Both the position numbers and the translations under genes were made by a program. Shown piece by piece: positions 1 to 8,573 of a stretch of 64,000 nt of DNA. The notes under the pieces are model-generated. The model was not told the origin of the DNA and did no database searches. It saw only the letters and a list, made by a program, of their open reading frames with translations. This stretch comes from Adhaeribacter arboris (GTDB lineage: Bacteria; Bacteroidota; Bacteroidia; Cytophagales; Hymenobacteraceae), in the NCBI RefSeq assembly GCF_003023845.1, contig NZ_PYFT01000001.1, forward strand, positions 4,092,001 to 4,156,000. The letters run 5' to 3'. How positions within the stretch are numbered: position 1 is the first letter of the stretch; each line of letters starts with the position of its first letter.

Positions 1-462
1 TTCCAGGAAGGAGGTAGCTGTATTGCCTTTACACACGTTAACGCCCAGATCGAGCATTTTCAGCCGGAATTTTTCCCGGTCTTCGGTGGTTTCAATGGCT
101 TTAATATCCACACCAATTATCCGTACCCCGTACTTTTTCCAGATACCAGCGTTTTCGCAGTCAATCGCCAGATTCAACGCTGTTTGACCGCCCATGGTAG
201 GCAGCACCGCATCAATCTTATGTTTTTGCAGAATCTCAACAATGTACTTTTTCTCCAGGGGTTTCAGGTAAATATTATCGGCGGTAACACTATCCGTCAT
301 AATGGTAGCCGGATTAGAATTAATGAGTGTTACTTCGATGCCTTCTTCGCGGAGGGAGCGGGCGGCCTGGGTACCGGAGTAATCAAATTCGGCGGCCTGA
401 CCAATGACTATGGGACCGCTACCAATAATCAAAATGGATTTAATGCTGGTATCTCGGGGCAT
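1..462 (-). CDS. carB: Carbamoyl-phosphate synthase large subunit, N-terminal part (partial)
   Basis: This is the first 154 codons of the large subunit of carbamoyl-phosphate synthase, which makes carbamoyl phosphate for pyrimidine and arginine synthesis in the cytoplasm. The minus-strand reading frame starts at ATG 462 ([20 protein letters not shown]) and runs off the window start. The pre-ATP-grasp Rossmann motif [20 protein letters not shown] is present near residues 14-33, followed by [10 protein letters not shown] and [12 protein letters not shown], all standard for CarB. The ATP-grasp domain begins beyond the edge. There is no sign of disruption in the visible part. The identification is firm; the remainder and any carA partner cannot be seen. 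Confidence 0.96.
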   Translation of the reverse strand, partial: MPRDTSIKSILIIGSGPIVIGQAAEFDYSGTQAARSLREEGIEVTLINSNPATIMTDSVTADNIYLKPLEKKYIVEILQKHKIDAVLPTMGGQTALNLAIDCENAGIWKKYGVRIIGVDIKAIETTEDREKFRLKMLDLGVNVCKGNTATSFLE

Positions 463-889
463 GTTGCTGTAAGTATAAATTGCGCAAAGGTAGACAAAAA
501 CTTAAAAGTTGAAAGGCAATTTTTTAACTAATACCCCAGATTCGTTAATAAATAGAAAAGCTTCAGCCATTCGAAGGTTTACCGGAAGATTTTTAGAAAA
601 TTTTAAAAATTATGTTTTTGTCTTGGATAATTGCTATCAGAAAGAGGTAGTTGATTCTTTTGAATACCAAAAATGGCTGGTCATAATTGGCTACATAATA
701 AATTATCCTGAAAAGATTAAACCAAAATCAATAGAATAAATTTTTAAGTTCGAAACTTAAAGACTGCACCTTGTTTTAAGAGAATTGTTGAGGCAAAACT
801 CATCTTTCCGTTATTGTTCGCGTAGAAATGTTACCCCGGTAAACATAGGGCTTAATTTTTTATTTATTAACGATACGCCTTCTAAAATT
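463..889. other. Intergenic region between carB and the SDR gene
   Basis: An AT-rich spacer holding the divergent upstream regions of carB (minus) and the SDR gene (plus). A TTG-started 76-codon frame at 509-739 has no recognisable domain and no ribosome binding site, so I do not call it a gene. I see no hairpin terminator, tRNA or clear promoter. Confidence 0.5.
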
Positions 890-1906
890 ATGACAACAAA
901 AAATAATCCTTGGCTTTGGGCTACGGCCGGTATAGGAGCAATAATAGCCGTTCGGGCCTTGGCGCGGCAGCAAAATAAATACTCTTTTCAGAATAAAGTA
1001 GTTGTTATTACCGGTGGCTCAAGAGGTTTAGGTTTGGTGCTGGCCCGCCAGTTGGCTGCTGAAGGCGCTTTATTAGCCATCTGCGCCCGCACCGAAGAGC
1101 AACTAAAAAAGGCTGAACAGGAATTAACGGAACGGGGCGGGGAAGTTTTAGCGATTCCCGGCGATGTAACCAACCGGGTGCAGGCAGAGCAATTCATTCA
1201 GCGCGTAATAAAATACTACGGGCGCATTGACGTGCTTATAAACAATGCTGGTATTATTCAGGCTGGTCCGCTCGCTGATATGACTCTAGCTGATTTCGAA
1301 GAAGCTATTAATACGCATTTTTGGGCCCCGCTTTATACAATGTGGACTACCATCCCGCACATGAAAGAACGCGGTCAAGGGCGCATTATAAATATTGCTT
1401 CGGTAGGTGGTAAAGTAAGTATTCCGCACTTGGTACCTTACAGTGCGAGCAAATTTGCCTTAGTAGGATTATCGAATGGTTTCCGGCAAGAGTTAAAAAA
1501 AGATGGCATTTTAGTAACCACCGTTAATCCCGGTTTAACCCGCACCGGTAGCAACCGCAATATCAAAGTAAAGGGCCAGTCCGAAAAAGAATATGCCTGG
1601 TTTACAACAGTAGGAGCGAGTTTGCTCATTTCCTCGGCGGTAGAAAAAACCGCTCGCAAAATAATTGATGCCTGCCGGTACGGCGAAGCCGAAGTATTAA
1701 CAAATTTTCCGGCTAAGATTCTGGCATTAGCAAATAATGTACTTCCCGAACTAACCTCAGATATGCTTAGCTTAACCAACAAAATTTTACCGGAAGAAAA
1801 TGGGAATGAAATTAATTCGCGCGGTTACGAAAACGAATCTGACTTGATTCCGGATTATTTGCAAAATCGAGCTAGCCGGGCGGCTCAAGAAAATAATGAA
1901 ATATGA
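890..1906 (+). CDS. SDR family NAD(P)-dependent oxidoreductase
   Basis: A 338-residue classical short-chain dehydrogenase. It has an N-terminal hydrophobic stretch (residues 8-22, LWATAGIGAIIAVRALA) that could anchor it to the membrane. The nucleotide-binding motif TGGSRGLG is at 41-48, followed by LINNAG and the catalytic YxxxK (Tyr184, Lys188) in PYSASKFALVG. The C-terminal extension of about 80 residues is longer than in minimal SDRs. The frame is open upstream to 785 through a TTG codon, but ATG 890 gives the natural start just before the hydrophobic segment. The substrate cannot be told from sequence. It is transcribed alone and ends at a long hairpin shared with the convergent gene. Family assignment is firm. 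Confidence 0.9.
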   Translation: MTTKNNPWLWATAGIGAIIAVRALARQQNKYSFQNKVVVITGGSRGLGLVLARQLAAEGALLAICARTEEQLKKAEQELTERGGEVLAIPGDVTNRVQAEQFIQRVIKYYGRIDVLINNAGIIQAGPLADMTLADFEEAINTHFWAPLYTMWTTIPHMKERGQGRIINIASVGGKVSIPHLVPYSASKFALVGLSNGFRQELKKDGILVTTVNPGLTRTGSNRNIKVKGQSEKEYAWFTTVGASLLISSAVEKTARKIIDACRYGEAEVLTNFPAKILALANNVLPELTSDMLSLTNKILPEENGNEINSRGYENESDLIPDYLQNRASRAAQENNEI

Positions 1907-1922
1907 GTAAAGAAGGCTGAAT

Positions 1923-1984
1923 AAAACAAGGATGACCTTGGCAACTGTTATTTTAAAACAGTTTGCCAAGGTCATCCTTGTTTT
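1923..1984. terminator. Very long bidirectional hairpin terminator
   Basis: Two arms of about 27 bases (1923-1949 and 1957-1984) are exact inverse complements except for one bulged base. The loop is only about 7 bases, and A- and T-runs lie at the outer ends. It sits between the stop of the SDR gene and the 3' end of the convergent gene, so it can terminate both. Confidence 0.85.
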
Positions 1985-2117
1985 CAATAAAAAATTTAAA
2001 TTTTTATTCTACTACTATACGCTTTTACTTTCTTGATTTCTTTACGAAAAAATATAAAAATGAAGGTATAATCAGAATAACAGTAAATAAAACAAAATAA
2101 CGAAGAACAGTAATCAG

Positions 2118-3608
2118 CTAATTAAAGAGGCTGCTAAACGTTATCATAGAAGTTGGTTCTTTTAGCACAGGTTTCAGGAGGGTGATTTTGCCATCGCCTC
2201 CATATTCTGATACATAAATATTGCCAGTGTTCATATCTTCGGTTAAATCGAGCGGCAACATGAAATCTGCGAATCCGGAAATAGCTCTTCCAGGAGTTTC
2301 CCGGATAATATTCTTGGTTCGGCTACTTGGAGCTAATACCATTATATCCCGGTTTCCCATTAAACGTACTACCAGAATTTTCCCTTTCATCTGACCTTTA
2401 AAGGCATTGCCCTTGTACTCTATTATACCATTTGGCGAATTATGCACCGGAAATTCATGAGCAAATCCGCGCCAGTTAGGATCTGGTTGAATGCCTACCG
2501 GGTATTGATTAAATTGAGCCGGATCCATTTTTTCCGTCGGATTTCCTCCATTCATAATGTACTCGCCCCGACTAGGATTTGGATGACCATAATAGCCTCC
2601 TTTTTCCACGCGTAACAGATAATCTTTCTGATCTTCCAATACATTGCTAACAGCCGGTACTTTAGGACCTGAATAGAAACTACCATCCGGCCGACGGATA
2701 CCTGCTACCGACGCGGGGGTATTTCCTCCGGCACCAGATCCGTTTGTAGTTACGTATAATTGTCCGTTGCTGTGCCATAATAAGTCGTATGCATTACGAA
2801 TTCCGCTGGCATAGATAGTTAAAGGAGCATTCGGCGCAAAAGGGTTGTAATTTCCACCATCGTCTGTTTTTACATTAAGGGGCAGTGTTGCCCCTTGTAA
2901 TTTCGTTAAATCTAAGCGTAAAATGGCGGCAGAAAGTAAATGTTCCCGGCGATTAGCCCAGGTACTATCGGGGCCACCCATAGCCGTATTGCTGCCCTGA
3001 CAAAAATAAAGCGCCTTGTCCGGACCAAAAGCAATGCTGTTTGTTAAATGGTCTTTTGCCGATCGGGGTAGGTTGACTAATACATCCTGTACAGTTTCCA
3101 GATTAGGGCCGGATAAACGAGTTAATTTACCATCCCAATCAGGGCCATCCATAAACATGAAAGTGCTATGCGTTGCCCAGGCAATTAAATTAGTAGGGGT
3201 AGAAGCGGGGTCAAAGGTCAAGCCAATAGTTAAGCGTGGAACCCGTTTCCCACTTACATCTTGTAAAGAATAAATAATTTGCGGATTACTTAAAGTGCCA
3301 TCTGATTTTATTGTAAATCTCTTGATTCGTCCGTCAATGGTGCTGGCGTATAATTTGCCGTCCGGGCCAACGGTAAGGCTGGTGTGGTGATCGGTGGTAT
3401 TTTGTAGTTCAATCCTGTTAAATTGAACTTCTTCGGTTACAGCGCTTGCCAGATGCACCTGCGATAAATCCTCCACATCTTCAAGCAGGTGCTTTACGGC
3501 TAATTTAATTTCTCTTAATTCTTGCTTTGGTTTAGAACAGGATGTAAGAAATCCCGCTAACATTACAAAAGCATGAAAAAGATAGGACTGGTATAATTTA
3601 ATTTTCAT
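2118..3608 (-). CDS. PQQ-type sugar (glucose/sorbosone) dehydrogenase-like lipoprotein
   Basis: A 496-residue secreted protein. The signal peptide ends in a lipobox (LTSC, Cys24), so it is probably lipid-anchored and faces the periplasm or the outer-membrane surface. The body is a beta-propeller of the soluble glucose dehydrogenase/sorbosone dehydrogenase type. Propeller blades such as LTVGPDGKLYASTIDGRIKR and IAFGPDKALYFCQGSN recur, and the ASGIRNAYDLLW segment followed by LYVTTNGSG is typical of this fold. The C-terminal blade (DLTEDMNTGNIYVSEYGGDG) is also present. Many Bacteroidota homologues have no proven substrate, so oxidation of a sugar with PQQ is family inference. It has no operon partner. 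Confidence 0.8.
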   Translation of the reverse strand: MKIKLYQSYLFHAFVMLAGFLTSCSKPKQELREIKLAVKHLLEDVEDLSQVHLASAVTEEVQFNRIELQNTTDHHTSLTVGPDGKLYASTIDGRIKRFTIKSDGTLSNPQIIYSLQDVSGKRVPRLTIGLTFDPASTPTNLIAWATHSTFMFMDGPDWDGKLTRLSGPNLETVQDVLVNLPRSAKDHLTNSIAFGPDKALYFCQGSNTAMGGPDSTWANRREHLLSAAILRLDLTKLQGATLPLNVKTDDGGNYNPFAPNAPLTIYASGIRNAYDLLWHSNGQLYVTTNGSGAGGNTPASVAGIRRPDGSFYSGPKVPAVSNVLEDQKDYLLRVEKGGYYGHPNPSRGEYIMNGGNPTEKMDPAQFNQYPVGIQPDPNWRGFAHEFPVHNSPNGIIEYKGNAFKGQMKGKILVVRLMGNRDIMVLAPSSRTKNIIRETPGRAISGFADFMLPLDLTEDMNTGNIYVSEYGGDGKITLLKPVLKEPTSMITFSSLFN

Positions 3609-4603
3609 TAGAATGCAAGCTTCAAAAAGGCAAATTCTTTTATGCCAAATTATATATTGTAATTTATCTATGTAAAATTAGGTGCTTTATTTAAATTTTT
3701 TACTGATTTTTATTATTTTCTCTAATTTTATTCCTAAAAATACCAGTATATAACTATTGAAAATTAAATTACAGCTTTCTAATGAGTAACATTTTTATAC
3801 GTATACTTAGCTCAAAAGATTTTAAAATAGGATATTATAAAGTATTTCTTTAAAAAATATTATATACCTATTGTAAGCAATCAATTTTCAACATTTTAGT
3901 AAATTTTAGGGTTCCTTATTTAAAAGATATACGCTTTGTACTTACTTTTTACAACGAATAACAACTTTACCAAAAATCCGGCCGAAATTTTGAAAATATA
4001 TCCAGTTTTCTATATAAAATTTTGCAATTATTTGGTATAAAGTTACAATTATTTGATAAATAATGAATTATAAATAAAATAAAAGCAAATTAATCTTGTA
4101 AAATTTTTAAAATAATTTAATGCCAATAAGATTTGAATTAGATTTTGGCGTACTTTAATCTAATTAATAATTAAACTAATCCAGTTTTGTATACATTCTG
4201 CAACAATGATCCTGCCGTTGCAATATCTTTGCTTATATTAAATGAAATGTTAAAACATAGGAGTTATTATTTGTTTCTGGAACTGTGTATCCATGCACGT
4301 TAGAGCTTAAAATGCGATTCAGTTCGAACTTACCTAATAACAGTGGGTTTGTTAAGGTATAAATTTACTTTTGTCGCGCCTCGGGATGGTTCTTGCCCTG
4401 GAATTATAATCTTAGAAGATACTCTATAGTCAAAGTAAAGTGTTTAACGCTTCATTACTGCCTGTTAAAACTCTGGATAATAACTTGTTAAAATACGGCT
4501 TATTCATTTTTAGTTAACGTTCGTTTAACTTTGTGCTGGTTCGAACAGTTAAAAAGGTATTTTAGCATTCTGTTTTTCTTATACCCGCATTCTATAACTA
4601 ATT
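3609..4603. other. Long AT-rich gene-free region
   Basis: About 1 kb with no reading frame I can support on either strand; the few ATG-started frames stop within about 20 codons. It is strongly AT-rich (many runs such as TTTAAAAAATATTAT). It holds the upstream regions of the divergent genes on either side. A TACTTTTG at 4366-4373 and a TAACTTTG at 4526-4533 fit the Bacteroidota -7 box (TAnnTTTG), but neither has a well-spaced -33 partner, so no promoter is called. Confidence 0.5.
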
Positions 4604-4798
4604 ATGAACGGAACGAATCGTGATGCTATTTATCCGGGCCTGGCAGTAGCCATTGTTTTAAAAAAAGATCAGCGCACTGGCAAACGTACCCGAGGAATTG
4701 TAAAAGATTTGCTTACCAGTTCTGCTTATCACTCGCGAGGAATAAAAGTAAGGCTTGCAGATGGCCAGATTGGACGGGTAGTAGAGATATTGGAATAG
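4604..4798 (+). CDS. ywbE: YwbE family protein (DUF2196)
   Basis: A complete 64-residue small basic protein of the YwbE/DUF2196 family. It matches the family in length and in the pattern PGLAVAIVLKKDQRTGKRTRG followed by VKDLLTSSAYHSRGIKVRL and a closing GQIGRVVEI. The fold is a small beta-barrel; the function of the family is not established, though the basic composition would allow nucleic acid contact. It is preceded by the long AT-rich spacer and followed 161 bases later by the DUF983 gene on the same strand. Start ATG 4604 is the only sensible one. Confidence 0.88.
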   Translation: MNGTNRDAIYPGLAVAIVLKKDQRTGKRTRGIVKDLLTSSAYHSRGIKVRLADGQIGRVVEILE

Positions 4799-4959
4799 TT
4801 GTTCTTGAAATTGCACGTATGCTTAAAGGTAAAAAGAGATTGTTTTTTACAATTAAATAGTATCCCTCAAAATACTTTGTCTGTTATTCCCATTGCAACG
4901 TAATTGTTTCCGTTTACTTTTTAGTAAAAAATAAGTATACGTTTCTGGAGGTTATTACT

Positions 4960-5355
4960 ATGAAGAATCAGAAGCCATCGTGGTTGTACAGTGTTATTGC
5001 GGCAAAATGTCCTCGGTGCCGGGAAGCTAATATGTTTCCGCCCGGCACTTTGTATACTAGTCGGTTTGCCGATATGTACCAACAATGCCCCTGCTGCGGC
5101 CAGAACTTTGAACCGGAACCAGGTTTTTATTACGGCGCCATGTACGTGAGCTTTGGTTTTAGTACCGGTATATTTTTAATTGTTTTGTTTGTATTAAGCC
5201 AGTTCGTAAAAGAATTAACTCTGGGCATGGTAGTCATTACCATCACCGTTATTGTAGTAGGATTATTACCTATAATGTTTCGCTTATCGCGGGCCGTATG
5301 GATTAATATTTTTGTCCGTTACGAGGGGCCATGTAACCAGATCGCTAAGAAGTAA
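4960..5355 (+). CDS. DUF983 family zinc-ribbon membrane protein
   Basis: A 131-residue protein with two CxxC pairs (Cys17/Cys20 in CPRCR and Cys43/Cys46 in CPCCG) that form a zinc ribbon. Two transmembrane segments follow (about 60-82 and 88-110), with the family signature EPEPGFYYGAMYVSFG between. This is the DUF983 family, widespread in Bacteroidota and Alphaproteobacteria; its role is unknown. A TGGAGG Shine-Dalgarno lies 10 bases before the ATG, which is unusual for this phylum and supports the start. It stands between YwbE and Hsp20 on the same strand. Confidence 0.9.
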   Translation: MKNQKPSWLYSVIAAKCPRCREANMFPPGTLYTSRFADMYQQCPCCGQNFEPEPGFYYGAMYVSFGFSTGIFLIVLFVLSQFVKELTLGMVVITITVIVVGLLPIMFRLSRAVWINIFVRYEGPCNQIAKK

Positions 5356-5686
5356 GCTTTGTTAAATGCGTTAATGGCTGCTACCTGCCTGTTTTTTTAT
5401 CCGAGGTGGTATTCTCTTTTAAGATATCCATACTAATAGCTTGTTTAATTTTTAGACTTACCTGGTTATTTCCTGGTTATTTCCCGGCTAAGTTGGAAAT
5501 ACTGCCAAACCGACTGTGATTTATTCTTTTAACGGGTAACTTCTCTGAAATTTTTTCAGAATTTTCGCTGAAAATCAGTTCTAAAATCTGTCAACTTTAC
5601 AGAAAGTTAGTTTGGCAAGTGCCTTGTTAGTAGCCTATTGTATTCTAAAATTAATTTAAATCATAAAATTAAAGGAGGAATTAAAA
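5356..5686. other. Upstream region of hsp20
   Basis: A 331-base AT-rich spacer. It holds a tandem duplication of TTATTTCC near 5465-5485, a GAAAATTTT-rich imperfect palindrome around 5545-5580, the sigma-54-like element described separately, and the Shine-Dalgarno of hsp20. It contains no gene. Confidence 0.5.
5613..5628 (+). promoter_or_regulatory. Candidate sigma-54 (-24/-12) promoter for hsp20
   Basis: The 16 bases TGGCAAGTGCCTTGTT fit the sigma-54 consensus TGGCACG-N4-TTGCW with two mismatches. The -24 GG is intact and the spacing is exact, but the -12 GC reads GT. It lies about 60 bases before the hsp20 start. This is a pattern match only; a second conserved copy elsewhere in the genome would strengthen it. 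Confidence 0.4.
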
Positions 5687-6142
5687 ATGGGAACTTTAAT
5701 GAAAAACGATCAAAGCTTATTTCCAACCATCCCTTCCTTTTTTGATGATATGCTAACAAGGGATTGGTTCAACTGGCCTTTAAGCCAACGTACTAACAAC
5801 TGGTCTGTGCCAGCGGTAAATGTTAAAGAAACCAATGATGCTTTTGAACTGGAAGTAGCTGCCCCCGGCATGGACAAGCAAGATTTTAAAGTAGAGTTAG
5901 ATAATAACTTGCTGGTAGTTTCGGCCCAAAAAGAAAATAAATACGAAGAACAAGCCGGAAACGGTCACTTTGCTCGTCGCGAATTTAACTATCAATCTTT
6001 CACCCGCACCTTTAGTTTACCGGAAAGACTAGTGAAGGGAGATGAGATTTCTGCCAAATATCAAGATGGCATTTTATATATTTCTGTTCCTAAAACAGAA
6101 GAAGCCAAGGTGAAACCGGCGAAACAAATTGAAATTCACTAA
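5687..6142 (+). CDS. Small heat-shock protein, Hsp20/alpha-crystallin family
   Basis: A 151-residue ATP-independent holdase chaperone that binds unfolding proteins in the cytoplasm. The N-terminal arm (1-40) contains the FFDDML motif. The alpha-crystallin domain spans about 42-145, with VPAVNVKETNDAFELEVAAP, DFKVELDNNLLVVSA and the closing ISAKYQDGILYISVPK. The C-terminal IxI anchor (IEI, 148-150) needed for oligomer assembly is present. An ideal Shine-Dalgarno (AAAGGAGG, 5671-5678) fixes the start at 5687 rather than the in-frame ATG four codons on. A rho-independent terminator follows at once, and a decayed second copy lies just downstream. Confidence 0.95.
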   Translation: MGTLMKNDQSLFPTIPSFFDDMLTRDWFNWPLSQRTNNWSVPAVNVKETNDAFELEVAAPGMDKQDFKVELDNNLLVVSAQKENKYEEQAGNGHFARREFNYQSFTRTFSLPERLVKGDEISAKYQDGILYISVPKTEEAKVKPAKQIEIH

Positions 6143-6146
6143 TTAC

Positions 6147-6172
6147 AAAAGGCGGGCTCCCCGCCTTTTTTT
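6147..6172 (+). terminator. Rho-independent terminator of hsp20
   Basis: The stem GGCGGG/CCCGCC with a 3-base loop is followed by seven T residues, starting 5 bases after the hsp20 stop codon. The flanking A-run also pairs with the T-run. Confidence 0.92.
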
Positions 6173-6210
6173 GTTTTATATAAAGTCTAGGTTTTAAGAG
6201 GTAAACACCA

Positions 6211-6526
6211 TTAAAGGAGGTATAGCTCTGAAACCAACCTTGTTGAACAATCCCACAGCACTGCCCTGAATTTTCCATCCATTGACTCATGTAATTGACC
6301 GGCTTTTAGAAGCTAAGTTGGAAAGTAGCCCGCTTTTACCAGATACTAATTTCCGGCAAACTCCAGCAGTTATATTCTGGAAGTGGTGGTTCCGGGTATG
6401 AGTAAAAAGTAATTAAAACTAAAAGTAGATAATCAAGTACTTGCTATCCAGGGAAAGAAAACACACAAAGTAAAAAGGAATGGGTTATTAAAAAGTCTAC
6501 CTTCCAGAGTACTCACTTAACTAGGT
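6211..6526 (+). pseudogene. Decayed second hsp20 copy
   Basis: A degenerate relic of a second small heat-shock gene. It begins with the same TTAAAGGAGG ribosome binding site as the intact gene (6211-6220), then a frame reading KPTLLNNPTALP before a stop. Further on, in another frame, it reads LEVVVPGMSKK, a stop, then LKLKVDNQVLAIQGKKTHK. These match the alpha-crystallin core (compare LEVAAPGMDKQDFKVELDNN in the live copy). A third frame gives KSTFQSTHL, matching the SFTRTFSL segment. The stretch between TPAV and LEVV is shortened. At least one stop, two frame changes and a deletion make it non-functional. It lacks a normal start codon after the ribosome site. Confidence 0.8.
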
Positions 6527-6746
6527 AAATAATTCCAATAATAAGGCTTTTGTCTTTGATTTAACTTAAAAATAGACTTAAACCAATGCGATTGCACACT
6601 CTCTTCTTTAAAAAAAGCCAGATTTATAAAAAAATAGCTTAAATATTAGAAGTAAATTTTTATTTAAGCGATATTTATCCGGCTACTTTATACGAGAAGA
6701 TCGTACCTAGAAAATTTTATTTCTTCTGACTTAAACTATTCCGTTT

Positions 6747-7043
6747 ATGAGTTTCCATACTTTAGTAAATCCCGTTCTGGACAAAGTACATCAGCTCACT
6801 TATTCCGAAGATAGTATCTATGATTTCTTTAGTTTAGCCAATAAAGCTTATTTGCTGATTTACACCCAGGGAGCGGATGGAAAGAAAGAGTATCTTGATA
6901 GACTAAAACGAGTAATAGAAACTCAAATTCGGCCTTTGCTGGAAGAAGAATTAACGCGGGAAGAAAAGAAGAATTTATTTAACACAGCCAAAACCAGCTT
7001 CGAAGCACAACTGGAAGCTTATCTTAAACAAATCCAACCATAA
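6747..7043 (+). CDS. Hypothetical protein, helical
   Basis: A complete 98-residue protein that I do not recognise. The N-terminal half (MSFHTLVNPVLDKVHQLTYS) and middle (YDFFSLANKAYLLIYTQG) look globular. The C-terminal half is strongly charged and helical (PLLEEELTREEKKNLFNTAK, then KTSFEAQLEAYLKQIQ), with no Cys, no signal peptide and no transmembrane segment. Amino-acid composition is normal for a real protein, and the ATG start follows a Bacteroidota-style A/T-rich leader. It is isolated between the hsp20 relic and the convergent persulfide dioxygenase. Confidence 0.65.
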   Translation: MSFHTLVNPVLDKVHQLTYSEDSIYDFFSLANKAYLLIYTQGADGKKEYLDRLKRVIETQIRPLLEEELTREEKKNLFNTAKTSFEAQLEAYLKQIQP

Positions 7044-7201
7044 TTAAAAAAACTTTAACAAATAGTTACAGGCGTTCTATAAGAACGTTACCAGAACTCC
7101 CGTGTTACCTAGCACGGAGTTGATTATGTAATTTATACCAGTATAAAAGTTAAATAAACCGCTTATACTTTCCTAACAACGAAATATTTTTAATTTCCTC
7201 T

Positions 7202-8536
7202 TTAACTAAACTCTTTAACGGCTTCGCTTAAATCATAAACTGGTTGATTTTTAATATTGCGGCTAATAATGGAAGCTCCGGCCGCCGAACGGTAACCGCC
7301 CGCGCAATGCACCATAATGGGTTTATCAACTGGAATTTCGTGAATACGCTCGCGTAGTTCCGGTAAAGGAATAGGTATTGCCGTTGGGAAAAGTTTGCCT
7401 TCTTTTACTTCGTTGTTATTACGAATATCAATAATAGTAAATGCCGCCAAGTCGGATTTAAAAGCGGCGGTATCCGCCATATCCGATTTTTCGGTTTGGT
7501 TTTCCGGATTTACAATGGCTCCTTTAATGTTGCGTTCATAACCAATTTTAGCAGTTTTAGCAATAACTGTTTCCAGAGTCAGAACAGAATCCGCGATTAA
7601 ATAAAACTTTTCCTGCGGACCAACCACTGAACCTAGCCAAGTTTCAAATTTTGCTCCCTCCTGCAAGTTAATGGCACTGGGTAAATGGCCTTGCTTAAAC
7701 AATTTTCCAGGACGGGTATCAATAATCAAGGTATTTTTATCTAATAAATAATGAGGCGGCAGATGAGGAACATGATTAATGCTTGGCTTATACGCAGGAG
7801 CGCCGTGTTTATTTAATTCAACGGCATAAGCAAAGTATTTAGGTACGAATGGCTGATCGGCGAGCAGGTACTTGGCAAATTCTGCTTCACTCATTTCCTG
7901 TAGCGCCGGATTGCCTTTTTTTTCGGCGCCAATAGAACTGCGTTTGGCCTCGCTCATACCCTTGCCGCACAACGAACCCGCTCCGTGGGCAGGATACACA
8001 ATTACTTCGTCGGGCAAAGGCATAATTTTCTCGCGGATGGAGTGGTACATTTGGTGGGCCAGATCTTCGCGCTTGCTGGTAATACTGCCCACGTTTTCCC
8101 GTAAATCCGGGCGGCCCACATCGCCGATAAACAAAGTATCGCCGGAGAACAACGCTATGGCCTGACCAAATTCATCTTTTACCAGGATGGAAATACTATC
8201 CGGAGAGTGCCCCGGGGTATTAATCGCATGCAGGGTTACTTCGCCCACCTGAATGCTATCGCCCTCATCAAAGGCCTGGTGTTCATAAGTGGCACCCGTA
8301 AGTTTGCTGGTATAAATAGTAGCTTCTTTGGTATGCGCTATTTCTTGGTGGCTGCTCACAAAGTCGGCGTGCGGGTGGGTTTCTATTACGGCTACCAAAC
8401 AGGCGTCGTGCAAGTTAGCATATTCGTAATAAGGCTGCGGATTACGGGCAGGGTCAATTACTGCCATTTGCCCTTCACTACTTATTATATAAGAGAAATG
8501 GGCCAGACCTTTATCTTCAAACTGCTCAATTTTCAT
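7202..8536 (-). CDS. Persulfide dioxygenase-type MBL-fold protein fused to two rhodanese domains
   Basis: A 444-residue cytoplasmic enzyme. Residues 1-200 are a metallo-beta-lactamase fold of the ETHE1/CstB persulfide dioxygenase group. Fe ligands are readable as His54, His56 and Asp58 (HPHADF), His110 (TPGHS), Asp133 (SGDTLFIGDVGRPD) and His184 (YPAHGAGS). Residues about 265-345 are a first rhodanese-like domain with no active-site Cys (the loop reads FYLIADS). Residues about 350-444 are a second rhodanese with Cys411 in CAGGYRS. The expected role is oxidising glutathione or other persulfides to sulfite and moving sulfane sulfur, a sulfide detoxification step. It lies 37 bases after an HMA metal-binding protein on the same strand, probably one transcript. 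Confidence 0.9.
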   Translation of the reverse strand: MKIEQFEDKGLAHFSYIISSEGQMAVIDPARNPQPYYEYANLHDACLVAVIETHPHADFVSSHQEIAHTKEATIYTSKLTGATYEHQAFDEGDSIQVGEVTLHAINTPGHSPDSISILVKDEFGQAIALFSGDTLFIGDVGRPDLRENVGSITSKREDLAHQMYHSIREKIMPLPDEVIVYPAHGAGSLCGKGMSEAKRSSIGAEKKGNPALQEMSEAEFAKYLLADQPFVPKYFAYAVELNKHGAPAYKPSINHVPHLPPHYLLDKNTLIIDTRPGKLFKQGHLPSAINLQEGAKFETWLGSVVGPQEKFYLIADSVLTLETVIAKTAKIGYERNIKGAIVNPENQTEKSDMADTAAFKSDLAAFTIIDIRNNNEVKEGKLFPTAIPIPLPELRERIHEIPVDKPIMVHCAGGYRSAAGASIISRNIKNQPVYDLSEAVKEFS

Positions 8537-8573
8537 AACTTAACCACTTTAAATTACAGCGGCAAGATACGAT

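Noticed and set aside
509-739. 76-codon frame starting with TTG after carB
   Set aside because: No ribosome site, no recognisable family, AT-rich filler composition, and it begins within the divergent promoter region.
6090-6290. Minus-strand frame across the hsp20 terminator
   Set aside because: It runs through a clear terminator and the antisense of the hsp20 relic; the product has no resemblance to a protein family.
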